Shown in pieces: positions 36,572-44,880 of a stretch of 64,000 bases of DNA. The notes beneath the pieces are model-generated. The model did no database searches and was not told where the DNA came from. It worked only from the letters and a program-made list of their open reading frames with translations. Source of the DNA: Dyella_B humi (GTDB lineage: Bacteria; Pseudomonadota; Gammaproteobacteria; Xanthomonadales; Rhodanobacteraceae); assembly GCF_044904605.1 (NCBI RefSeq), contig NZ_JADIKI010000021.1, forward strand, positions 620,001-684,000, in the 5' to 3' direction. The position numbers and the translations under genes were made by a program. Positions within the stretch are counted from its first letter, which is position 1; each line of letters begins with the position of its first letter.

Positions 36572-39500
36572 TCAGGCAGCTCCGGCCAGTTTGGTCGCCT
36601 CGGCAAGATCGACCTGCACGAGGCGTGAAACGCCCGGCTCACGCATGGTAACGCCGCAGAGCTGGCTGGCCGCTTCCATGGTGGCCTTGTTGTGTGAGAC
36701 GAAGATGAACTGTACCTTTTCGCTCATCTCGCGCACCATATTCGAAAAACGGCCGACGTTCGCTTCGTCGAGCGGTGCGTCCACCTCGTCCAGCAGACAG
36801 AACGGCGCGGGATTCAGCGCGAAGATGGCGAACACCAACGACACCGCGGTCAGCGCCTTCTCGCCACCCGACAGTAGCGTGATGTTCGACACGCGCTTGC
36901 CGGGCGGACGCGCCATGATCGACACGCCGGTGCTGAGCAGATCATCGCCTGTCAATTCCAGATACGCGTGACCGCCACCAAACAGCCGCGGGAACAGTTC
37001 CTGCACGCCGGCGTTGACGCGATCGAAGGTTTCCTTGAAGCGCTGGCGCGTTTCGCGGTCGATCTTCTTGATCGCATTTTCCAGTGTTTCCATCGCGCTG
37101 GTAAGGTCGGCGAGCTGATTGTCCAGGTACGTCTTGCGCTCGCTCTGCTCGGCGTGTTCCTGGATCGCCGCCAGATTCACTGGCTCCAAGCGCGCGATCT
37201 TCTGGCCAAGGTCGGCAAGCTGCTGGCGCCACTGCGTCGCATCGACGTCTTGCGCCAGTTCGCCGAGCAAGGTTTCCAGATCGAGGCCCGACGCGGCGAT
37301 CGCTTCGGCCAGCTGATCGGCGCGCATCTGCAGCGCCTGCGCGGCGAGTTTCTTTTCGGACAGGCTTTCACGCAGGCCGGACAGTTCCTGCTCCAGGTTA
37401 TGGCGCTGTTGTTCCAGCTTGCGCATCTCGATGTCGCAATCTTCCAGCGCGCGACGCGCTTCCACCAACTGACGATCCACCAGCAGGCGCTGATCGAGGT
37501 AGGTCTGGCGCTCGGATTCCAGTTCGGCGATCGGATCGGAGCCGGCTTCCAGTTGTTCGGTGATTTCAGTGCGGCGCGATTCGATCTGGCGGATCTGGTT
37601 TTCCATGCGCGCCAACGCCTGTTCCAGCGAGGCGAGCGAGGAACGTTTTGATTCCAGACTCAACGCCAGCGCATGCGCCTGGTCAGCGGCTTCGCGCGCG
37701 TTCATGCGCGCTTCCTCGCGTGCTTCCAGCCAGGCGCGGCGTTCGTTTTCCAGCTCGCGACGCTGATCTTCCAGATCGCCCATGTTGTTGACGGACTCGT
37801 CCAGCCGCGCACGCGCTTCGCGCGTCTGCGTCTGCAGTTCTTCCATCTGCTCGAGCAGTGCCGACAGTTCGCCGGCTACTTTCTCGGCACGCGCACGCGC
37901 GGTTTCCACCTTCCCGCGATGGCCCTGCAACTGGCCGGCGAGTTCGGACTGGCGGCGATGCGCGTTGTACAGCTCACGCTGCGCATCGTCGCGCGCGCGT
38001 TCGGCTTCGAACTTGCTGGTGCGCAAGGCATCCAGGCGTGCGCCAGCTTCCTCGATGCGCGCTTCGAGCGATTCCACCTGCTCTGTCAGCGTGCGTATCT
38101 CGCGCTCGCGTGCGAGCACGCCCACCTGGTTGCCCTGCGCGCGACGCACGCTGGCCCAGCCCGGACCCAGCCATTCGCCGGTGCGCGTAATGACCGATTG
38201 ATACGGCGCCAGCGCAGAAAGTCCCGAAACGCGGCGATGTGCTTCGTCGATGTTTTCCGCGATAAGCACGTGGCTGAGGATAGTCATGGCCGCGGCCGGA
38301 CCGCGCACGTGTGCAGCCAGCGTGCCGGCAGTAGCGGCACCGCCTTCCGTCGCATCGAGCAAGGCCACATCAGCATTGCTCAAGCCGGGGAATTCCTTGG
38401 CAAGATCGTGCGCGCCATCCACCAACACGCTGTCGATGAAACCGGAAAGCACGGTTTCCACCGCAGTTTCCCAGCCGGCTTCCACCTGCAACACTTCGCC
38501 GAGGCGGCGCTTCTTGTCCAGACCGAATTGCGATAGCCAAGCGCTGGCGGCGCTTTCTTCCTGACCCAGCGCGGCGTGTTGCAGCGCTTCGAGCGAAGCC
38601 AGACGTCCGCGCGCGGTTTGCAACTGCTGGCGTGCATCGTTGAGCGTGCTTTGCACCTGGCGCTCTTCGTCGAGCACCTTTTCATGCGCCAGCTTGTGCT
38701 GGTCGAGCATGCCGCCGAGCGTTTCGACGCGCTCGCGCTGCGTGTCGTGTTCGTTATGCAGTTGCTCGGCCGCCGCATCGAGCGCGTCGACGTCGGTGGC
38801 TTTCTGCTCGGCTTCTAGCGCATCTTTGCGCTTGGACAGATCCACCGTCTGACGGTCGAGGTACGCCAGCTTGGTGCGTTCCACTTCGGCAGCGCGGCTC
38901 GCTTCGCCGGCGGTGCGCGTGTAGGTGTCCCAGCGTTGCTGCCAGTCAGCCAGCTTGGTTTCGGTTTCGCGCAGCGAATCGGCGGTTTCATCCTGCATCT
39001 GTTGCAGGGTTTCGAGCTTAGGCTCGCCTTCGGCCAAGGCCATGCGCAGGGTTTCGACTTGCTCGCGGTCGGTCGAGATGTGCTCGGCCAATTCGACATG
39101 CTCGCGCTCGGTATCCTGCTGCGCGCGTTGCAGGCGTTCGGCGGTTTCCTTGTTGAAGCGAACTTGTTGTTCGACGCGCGCGATTTCGGCACCGACTTTG
39201 TAGACGTCAGCCTGCACCTCGTTCAAGTGCTCGCTGGCTTCTATGTGGCGCTCGCGTACGCTTTCGATCTGCGATTCGATCTGGCGCTGTTCGGCCAGCC
39301 GTTTTTCGATCTCGATTTCGGCGACGGAAAGGCCCTGCCCCTGACCATCGTGCTGGCTCTTGAGGCCGCGATATTCAAGCGCGCGCAGTTCGGCTTCCTT
39401 GCGCGTCTGTTCTTCTTTGTAAGCTTTCCAGCGCTCAGCGGCGCGCGCCTGGCGGTTCAAGTGCTCAAGCTGCTTGTCTACTTCGTCGCGTACGTCACGC

Positions 39501-40081
39501 ACGCGGTCAAGGTTTTCGCGCGTGGCCTTGATGCGGCTCTCGGTTTCCTTGCGGCGCTCTTTGTATTTAGAGATGCCGGCCGCTTCCTCCAGATGCATGC
39601 GCAGCTCTTCCGGATGCGCTTCGATGATCTGGCTGATCATGCCCTGCTCGATGATCGAGTAGCTGCGCGGCCCCAGGCCTGTACCGAGGAACAGATCAGT
39701 GATGTCACGACGACGGCAGCGCGCGCCATTGAGGAAATACGCCGACTGCCCGTCGCGCGTCACCTGGCGCTTCACCGAAATCTCGGCGTACTGGCCGTAT
39801 TCGCCCTGAATGGTGCCGTCGGAGTTGTCGAAGATCAGCTCCACCGAAGCCTGTCCAACCGGCTTGCGCGCACTGGAGCCGGAGAAGATCACGTCGGTCA
39901 GCGAATCGCCACGTAGGCGGCTAGCCGCGCTTTCGCCCATCACCCAGCGGATGGCGTCGATGATGTTGGACTTGCCGCAGCCGTTAGGCCCCACCACACC
40001 GGTCATGTTGGTGGGTAGATGCAACGTGGTCGGGTCGACGAAAGACTTGAATCCGGCGAGTTTGATCGTGGTTAGGCGCAT
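36572..40081 (-). CDS. smc: Chromosome partition protein SMC
   Basis: 1169 residues. N-terminal ATPase half with Walker A GPNGCGKSNIIDAIRWVMGE. Two long coiled coils (about 170-500 and 680-1000) flank the hinge (about 520-660: LGEVLQVEAGWETAVETVL). The C-terminal half has the signature LLSGGEKALTAVSL and Walker B FCLLDEVDAPLDEAN. It condenses and aligns the chromosome with ScpA/ScpB. Presence of SMC rather than MukB fits the Xanthomonadales. Confidence 0.97.
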   Translation of the reverse strand: MRLTTIKLAGFKSFVDPTTLHLPTNMTGVVGPNGCGKSNIIDAIRWVMGESAASRLRGDSLTDVIFSGSSARKPVGQASVELIFDNSDGTIQGEYGQYAEISVKRQVTRDGQSAYFLNGARCRRRDITDLFLGTGLGPRSYSIIEQGMISQIIEAHPEELRMHLEEAAGISKYKERRKETESRIKATRENLDRVRDVRDEVDKQLEHLNRQARAAERWKAYKEEQTRKEAELRALEYRGLKSQHDGQGQGLSVAEIEIEKRLAEQRQIESQIESVRERHIEASEHLNEVQADVYKVGAEIARVEQQVRFNKETAERLQRAQQDTEREHVELAEHISTDREQVETLRMALAEGEPKLETLQQMQDETADSLRETETKLADWQQRWDTYTRTAGEASRAAEVERTKLAYLDRQTVDLSKRKDALEAEQKATDVDALDAAAEQLHNEHDTQRERVETLGGMLDQHKLAHEKVLDEERQVQSTLNDARQQLQTARGRLASLEALQHAALGQEESAASAWLSQFGLDKKRRLGEVLQVEAGWETAVETVLSGFIDSVLVDGAHDLAKEFPGLSNADVALLDATEGGAATAGTLAAHVRGPAAAMTILSHVLIAENIDEAHRRVSGLSALAPYQSVITRTGEWLGPGWASVRRAQGNQVGVLAREREIRTLTEQVESLEARIEEAGARLDALRTSKFEAERARDDAQRELYNAHRRQSELAGQLQGHRGKVETARARAEKVAGELSALLEQMEELQTQTREARARLDESVNNMGDLEDQRRELENERRAWLEAREEARMNAREAADQAHALALSLESKRSSLASLEQALARMENQIRQIESRRTEITEQLEAGSDPIAELESERQTYLDQRLLVDRQLVEARRALEDCDIEMRKLEQQRHNLEQELSGLRESLSEKKLAAQALQMRADQLAEAIAASGLDLETLLGELAQDVDATQWRQQLADLGQKIARLEPVNLAAIQEHAEQSERKTYLDNQLADLTSAMETLENAIKKIDRETRQRFKETFDRVNAGVQELFPRLFGGGHAYLELTGDDLLSTGVSIMARPPGKRVSNITLLSGGEKALTAVSLVFAIFALNPAPFCLLDEVDAPLDEANVGRFSNMVREMSEKVQFIFVSHNKATMEAASQLCGVTMREPGVSRLVQVDLAEATKLAGAA

Positions 40082-40215
40082 GCAGATTCAGAAGCTCGAA
40101 AGTGATGGCCCGCTGACGCGGGCGATGGGTCACTGTGCCAAACGTGGGACAGCGCCGCAATGCGTGGAGAACGATCAGGCAATGCGAGGAATGCGCTGCA
40201 AACGATTGATCAGGC

Positions 40216-40476
40216 TCACTCAGGCGCTTTCGCGTCGATCGACAACGCGTGGATGCCATGGTCCATCAGCTCGCCGAGCGCCGCGTATACCAGCCGATGC
40301 CGCTTGATCGGCAACTGGCCTGAGAAAGCCGCACTTACCACACGCACATGGAAATGCCCCTTTCCCTCGTTGGCATGGCCCACGTGCTTGTAACCCTCAT
40401 CCACAACCTCCAGCTCGATCGGCTGCAGCGCATCCGTCAACCGGCGGCGGATTTCCTCGACCATCGCGGTCGTCAT
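40216..40476 (-). CDS. BolA/IbaG family protein
   Basis: 86 residues. BolA fold with the conserved HVRVVSAAFSGQLPIKRHRLVY segment; the His and the loop GHANEGKGHFH could bind a [2Fe-2S] cluster with a monothiol glutaredoxin. It overlaps yciI by 4 nt and lies 134 nt before smc. Confidence 0.88.
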   Translation of the reverse strand: MTTAMVEEIRRRLTDALQPIELEVVDEGYKHVGHANEGKGHFHVRVVSAAFSGQLPIKRHRLVYAALGELMDHGIHALSIDAKAPE

Positions 40477-40775
40477 GCCGGCAACGCCTTGCGGAACGGC
40501 TTAACGCTGACGCTGGCGTACACGCCGGCATCCATGTAGGGATCGGCCTTGGCCCATGCTTCGGCGTCGGCCAGCGAGGTGAACTCGGCCACGATCAGGC
40601 TACCGGTGAAGCCGGCCGGGCCGGGCTGCTCGGCATCGATGGCCGGAAATGGCCCCGCCAGCAACAGGCGCCCTTCTGCCTGCAACGCCTCGAGGCGCGC
40701 CAGATGCTGAGAACGCGCGGCCAGACGGCGCTCCAGCGACTCAGAATGATCCGTGCCGGTGATGCAGTACCACAT
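40473..40775 (-). CDS. yciI: YciI family protein
   Basis: 100 residues, ferredoxin-like YciI/YCII domain (MWYCITGTDHSESLERRL, LLAGPFPAIDAEQPG, LIVAEFTSLADAEAWAKADPY with the conserved His/Asp pair region). Function unknown in general; possible small-molecule enzyme. Translationally coupled to bolA by a 4-nt overlap. Confidence 0.9.
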   Translation of the reverse strand: MWYCITGTDHSESLERRLAARSQHLARLEALQAEGRLLLAGPFPAIDAEQPGPAGFTGSLIVAEFTSLADAEAWAKADPYMDAGVYASVSVKPFRKALPA

Positions 40776-40992
40776 GTATCGGGCTCCTCCGGGGAATCGG
40801 CGAGTTTAGCCGACTGCCCGTCCAAGCCGCAGGGTGATGCCTGTCAGGTGCGTTCTCTGACACCCTCCGCTGCCCGGCCGGCCTGCCGCCACGCATGCTT
40901 GTTCCCACCCTGGAAATGTCTTCCGAACCCAGTCGCAGAGCCATCTTCGGCCGGTCATGGGTATCTAGGCCATCAGTCATAGCAAGTCATTG

Positions 40993-41032
40993 TTGACGTC
41001 CTCGAAGATGGTGTTATAGTTCACTACAACAC
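40993..41032 (+). promoter_or_regulatory. Promoter and palindromic operator of the YtrA/ABC operon
   Basis: TTGACG (40993-40998), a 16-nt spacer and TATAGT (41015-41020). The -10 lies inside a near-perfect palindrome: GTGTTATAGT (41011-41020) and ACTACAACAC (41023-41032) match in 9 of 10 positions with a 2-nt centre. This is the layout expected of an autorepressed YtrA-subfamily operon. Confidence 0.75.
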
Positions 41033-41063
41033 CGGTCCACGAGATCACTAAAGGAGAGCAGAC

Positions 41064-41384
41064 ATGAAAGCGCCGAACCCGATCGCCATCACTGCCGCGG
41101 TTCTGTTCACCACGGTTAGCCTGATCGCCCTGAGCCCCAACACTCCCAAAGCCCCCACGTCCGAGATCAACGGCATGAAGGTAATCACCCTGCCGACGGT
41201 CGATGTACGCCCCACCGCCGAAGACCAGCGCGCTGCCGCCATGCTGACCACCGCCAGCCTCGCGCTTGCCAATTCGCCGCTCGCCAGCAAGGCCGAAAGC
41301 GGTGCCAGCCTGCTCGGAGCACAACTGACCATGCCCTACTATTCGTTTGGCTCCACCAAGCTCGCTCGCATCAGCAAGGAATAA
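41064..41384 (+). CDS. Small exported protein heading the YtrA/ABC operon
   Basis: 106 residues, not recognised. The N-terminus has one hydrophobic segment (about 8-24: AITAAVLFTTVSLIALS), either a signal peptide or a membrane anchor. The rest is polar with VITLPTVDVRPTAEDQRAA and MLTTASLALANSPLAS. A good ribosome-binding site (AAAGGAGAG) stands before the ATG. It is first behind the operator and 4 nt before the regulator gene, so a role linked to the ABC transporter is likely but unproven. Confidence 0.75.
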   Translation: MKAPNPIAITAAVLFTTVSLIALSPNTPKAPTSEINGMKVITLPTVDVRPTAEDQRAAAMLTTASLALANSPLASKAESGASLLGAQLTMPYYSFGSTKLARISKE

Positions 41385-41388
41385 ATCC

Positions 41389-41763
41389 ATGTCCATCACC
41401 TGGAACGACAGCGTCCCGATCTATCGCCAGCTACGCGAACGCGTAGTGGCGATGATCCTGGACGGCGCCTTGAACGAGGGCGACCCGCTGCCGTCAGTAC
41501 GCCAGGTGGCTGCGGATTTTCAGATCAATCCGCTCACCGTTTCCAAGGCGTACCAGGAACTGGTCGACGACCAACTTGTAGAGAAAAGGAGGGGGCTGGG
41601 CATGTTCGTCACCGACGGAGCGCGCGAGGCGCTGCTCAAATCCGAACGCGAGCGCTTTCTGCGCGAAGAATGGCCGGCACTGTACGCACGCTTGCAGCGC
41701 CTGGGGCTGGACCTGAAAACCCTGATGCGCGAAGCGCAGCAAGACACGGAGAATCCGTCATGA
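41389..41763 (+). CDS. GntR-family transcriptional regulator, YtrA subfamily
   Basis: 124 residues. Winged helix-turn-helix of the GntR type (VPIYRQLRERVVAMIL, LPSVRQVAADFQINPLTVSKAY, LVEKRRGLGMFV) with only a short helical C-terminus, typical of YtrA dimers without an effector domain. Start at 41389 with AAGGA 8 nt upstream. Its stop overlaps the ABC ATPase start. It likely represses its own operon through the palindrome at 41011-41032. Confidence 0.92.
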   Translation: MSITWNDSVPIYRQLRERVVAMILDGALNEGDPLPSVRQVAADFQINPLTVSKAYQELVDDQLVEKRRGLGMFVTDGAREALLKSERERFLREEWPALYARLQRLGLDLKTLMREAQQDTENPS

Positions 41764-42617
41764 ATGCGGTCGTCACCGCCAGTGGTCTGAGCAAGCGCTA
41801 CAAGAATGCGCTTGCGCTGGACAACGTAAGCTTCCAGATTCCGGCCGGACGCATCGTAGGCCTGATCGGCCCCAACGGTGCTGGCAAGACGACCGCGCTG
41901 AAAGCCATCCTGGGCCTCACCGATTTCCAGGGCCAACTCAACGTACTGGGTCTGGACCCGCGCACCCAACGTGACCGGCTGATGGAAGAAGTCTGTTTCA
42001 TCGCCGACGTCGCCGTGCTGCCGCGCTGGATCCGCGTGCACGAGGCGATCGACTTCGTCGCGAATACCCATCCGCGCTTTAACCGCGCCAAGTGCGAAGC
42101 TTTCCTGGCCCGCACCAAGCTCACGACCAACCAGCGCGTGCGGCAGATGTCCAAAGGCATGATCGTGCAGCTTCACTTGGCGCTGGTAATGGCGATTGAC
42201 GCCAAACTGCTGGTGCTGGACGAGCCTACGCTGGGTCTGGACATTCTCTATCGCAAGCGGTTCTACCAGAACCTGCTGGAAGACTATTTCGACGAGAACA
42301 AGACGATCATCGTCACCACGCATCAGGTGGAGGAGATCGAACATATCCTCACCGATCTGATGTTCATCCGCGACGGCAAGATCGTGCTTAACACCGACAT
42401 GGACGCCATGGGCGAACGCTTCGCCGAAGTGATGGTGAGCGCCGACATGGCCGCCACCGCGCGCCAGCTCAAGCCGCTGGATGAGCGCCAAGTGTTCGGC
42501 AAGAGCATCTTCTTGTTCGACGGTGTCGATCAGACGCAGCTCAAGGCGCTGGGCGAAATCCGCCGGCCTTCGGTCAGCGATCTGTTCGTCGCCACCATGA
42601 AGGGGACCTACGCATGA
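41760..42617 (+). CDS. ABC transporter ATP-binding protein
   Basis: 285 residues. Walker A GPNGAGKTTALKAILG, Walker B LLVLDEPTLGLD, and H-loop IVTTHQVEEIE. The signature motif is altered (MSKGM instead of LSGGQ), as often seen in YtrB-type ATPases. About 70 C-terminal residues follow the nucleotide domain. Coupled by 4-nt overlaps to the regulator upstream and the permease downstream. Confidence 0.93.
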   Translation: MNAVVTASGLSKRYKNALALDNVSFQIPAGRIVGLIGPNGAGKTTALKAILGLTDFQGQLNVLGLDPRTQRDRLMEEVCFIADVAVLPRWIRVHEAIDFVANTHPRFNRAKCEAFLARTKLTTNQRVRQMSKGMIVQLHLALVMAIDAKLLVLDEPTLGLDILYRKRFYQNLLEDYFDENKTIIVTTHQVEEIEHILTDLMFIRDGKIVLNTDMDAMGERFAEVMVSADMAATARQLKPLDERQVFGKSIFLFDGVDQTQLKALGEIRRPSVSDLFVATMKGTYA

Positions 42618-43585
42618 ACGCAAAGACACTTTATTGGCTTATCAGGCGCGAATTCTGGGAGCACCGCGGCGGCTTTATCTGGGCGCCGGTGATCACAGGG
42701 ATCGTCTTTCTGGTGCTGAACCTGATGGGCATTGTGGGCGGGGAAGTGTTCGGCTCTCGCCACGGCTTCCACTTCGGCCCGATGGAAGGCAATGACCTTG
42801 CATCGAAGCTTCAATCGCTCGATCCGCATCAGGTGCAGCAAGTGAGCGCCGCCCTGGATCTGGCCATGCTTTCGTCCAGTTTCCTGATCAGCGTGGTGTT
42901 TGCCTTCGTAGTGTTCTTCTACTGCCTAGGCTCGCTCTACGACGACCGACGCGATCGCAGCATCTTGTTCTGGAAATCGCTGCCGATTTCCGACACGGCC
43001 ACCGTGCTGTCCAAGGTTATCGCGGCCGTGCTGATCGCACCCATCGCGGTGGTGATCTGCGGCGTGATCACCGGCATCGTTATGCTGCTGCTGTTCGCTA
43101 TCGCACTATCCTTCCATGGCGTGAGCGTGTGGTCGCTGCTGACGTTGGCGCATCCGTTCCAGGTGGTCGGCTTCCTGATCGGCAGCATTCCGCTGTATCT
43201 ACTGTGGGCCTTGCCGACCGTGGGCTGGTTGATGCTGTGCTCGTCCTGGTCCAGAGCCAAGCCGTTCCTGTGGGCAGTGGTGATTCCGGTGGCGCTGGGC
43301 GTGATGATCAGCTGGTTCAACCTGCTCGGCTCGGCTGGCTTCAAGAGCACCTGGTACTGGCGCGATATCGTGGCACGCGTACTGTTCAGCGTGTTTCCGG
43401 GCGGCTGGCTGCGCGATACCGCTGCACAGCGACTGGGCGACAATCCCGAAAACATCGGCAACTTCTTCACCCTATCCAACTCCTACGCTGTGCTGGCTTC
43501 GCCGGATATCTGGATTGGCGCAGTAGCGGGTGTTGCGATGCTCGCCGGCGCTGTATGGTTCCGCCGCTGGCGCGACGACAGCTGA
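42614..43585 (+). CDS. ABC transporter permease (ABC-2 type)
   Basis: 323 residues with about six membrane segments (about 24-44, 85-108, 140-175, 195-215, 228-248, 292-310). A large extracytoplasmic loop lies between the first two. It forms a transporter with the preceding ATPase; in YtrA-type systems such pumps export antibiotics or respond to envelope stress. The substrate cannot be read from sequence. Confidence 0.87.
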   Translation: MNAKTLYWLIRREFWEHRGGFIWAPVITGIVFLVLNLMGIVGGEVFGSRHGFHFGPMEGNDLASKLQSLDPHQVQQVSAALDLAMLSSSFLISVVFAFVVFFYCLGSLYDDRRDRSILFWKSLPISDTATVLSKVIAAVLIAPIAVVICGVITGIVMLLLFAIALSFHGVSVWSLLTLAHPFQVVGFLIGSIPLYLLWALPTVGWLMLCSSWSRAKPFLWAVVIPVALGVMISWFNLLGSAGFKSTWYWRDIVARVLFSVFPGGWLRDTAAQRLGDNPENIGNFFTLSNSYAVLASPDIWIGAVAGVAMLAGAVWFRRWRDDS

Positions 43586-43634
43586 AAACGCCAGATTGCA
43601 AGTTGGCAATCCATGATCTGAAGGGGAACACATC

Positions 43635-44162
43635 ATGAAATGTCAAAGGATGATCTTGCTGCTGGCCCTGTGTGCAGCCCTTGTGGCCTGTGATATGCCC
43701 AACTTCTCGTATGGCGGCAAGAACGGCAAGATCACGTTGAACGGCAATCTGCTGACGCTGCACGTCGACGGCGTGCCGAATGCAACGCTTGGCTCCTTGG
43801 GGGACTTCAACATCGACGGCAAAGCCGTGCCGCTTTCCCCACCGCAACGTGGTCTGCTGATGCTGTATTACCAGGGCGTCATGGACATTCGCGAGCAAGC
43901 GCTTGGCATGGGCAAGGCCGGCGCAGCAGCTGGTGTGGAAGCGCTGCAAAACTCCATGAGCAGCAAATCCGACCCGAACGAAAAAAAGAAAATTGATGAC
44001 GATGTCTCCTCACAGACGCATCAGCTTTCGCTGAAGATGTGCCAGGACGAATCCAACCTCAAGACGGTTCAAGATCAGCTCATCGCACAGATTGCAGCAT
44101 TCAAGCCCTATGGAGATATTTTCCCCGGCCGAAGCATCGATGAATGTATGAAGGACGACTAG
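43635..44162 (+). CDS. Lipoprotein, DUF2884/YggN-like (paralogue 1)
   Basis: 175 residues. Lipoprotein signal with lipobox LVAC (Cys19). Short beta-like core KITLNGNLLTLHVDGVPNAT, then SPPQRGLLMLYYQGVMDIREQ and a helical C-terminal half with two Cys. It resembles YggN/DUF2884 proteins in pattern; the assignment is tentative. Highly similar in layout to the next gene. It follows the ABC permease after 49 nt and may belong to that operon. Confidence 0.75.
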   Translation: MKCQRMILLLALCAALVACDMPNFSYGGKNGKITLNGNLLTLHVDGVPNATLGSLGDFNIDGKAVPLSPPQRGLLMLYYQGVMDIREQALGMGKAGAAAGVEALQNSMSSKSDPNEKKKIDDDVSSQTHQLSLKMCQDESNLKTVQDQLIAQIAAFKPYGDIFPGRSIDECMKDD

Positions 44163-44289
44163 AGAACACTGTCATGCGGTGCACGAGTGATGGCGAGGCT
44201 ACCTAGCACCACCTGCTTCAGCTGCTGGCGCAACAACGTCTGATCCGCCATGCTTTCGCACCAACATGATCCGCACTTGGGGACGCATC

Positions 44290-44814
44290 ATGAATTACCG
44301 ACGGTCAATAACCCTGCTCGCACTATGCACCGCTATCAGCGCTTGCAATACGGCCGATACCACCATGATGGATGGGGGTATCACGCTCAAGGACAATATC
44401 GTAACGCTGCACGTCGATGGTGCGCCCGACGCACTAATCGATTCGAATGGTGCATTGCAGATAGGTGGGCAAATCGTGCCCACCACGCCCGCACAGCACG
44501 GCCTGCTGATGCTCTACTTCCAGAATGTCGCGGATGTGCATCAAACCGGCACGAATATGGGCAAGATAGGTGCGAACATCGGCGCCAAGGCGTTAAAGGA
44601 CTCATTGGATGGCAAGTCGAAGGCCGAAAAGGACCGGAATGCCGAGGCTGGTGCCGACCAGCTAAAGTCACTCTCGCAGAATATATGCCGCGACGAAGCT
44701 AACATCAAGAACGTGCAGGATCAGCTTGCCGCGCAACTCCCTGCGTTCAAGCCTTATGGGAATGTCGTCAGCGTTGGCGACGTCGAGGATTGCAAAAAGG
44801 ATAAGGACGACTAA
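44290..44814 (+). CDS. Lipoprotein, DUF2884/YggN-like (paralogue 2)
   Basis: 174 residues from the ATG at 44290, with GGGGA upstream. Lipobox ISAC (Cys19). GITLKDNIVTLHVDGAPDA, TPAQHGLLMLYFQNVADVHQ and the closing PAFKPYGNVV mirror the upstream paralogue (FKPYGDIF). The two share length, lipobox position and motif order, so they arose by tandem duplication with marked divergence. Function unknown. Confidence 0.75.
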   Translation: MNYRRSITLLALCTAISACNTADTTMMDGGITLKDNIVTLHVDGAPDALIDSNGALQIGGQIVPTTPAQHGLLMLYFQNVADVHQTGTNMGKIGANIGAKALKDSLDGKSKAEKDRNAEAGADQLKSLSQNICRDEANIKNVQDQLAAQLPAFKPYGNVVSVGDVEDCKKDKDD

Positions 44815-44822
44815 CGCCTTCC

Positions 44823-44865
44823 CTCATGACCGTCATTCCGCAAAAGCGGGAATGACGGTCATGAG
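44823..44865. terminator. Long palindrome after the lipoprotein pair (REP-like)
   Basis: A 19/20-nt inverted repeat with one bulge and an AAAA loop (44823-44841 and 44846-44865). It contains GTCATTCC, as do the repeats at 1124 and 1219. It lies between convergent genes and may end both transcripts, although it lacks a T-run. Confidence 0.55.
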
Positions 44866-44880
44866 AATTACGTGGCGGCA

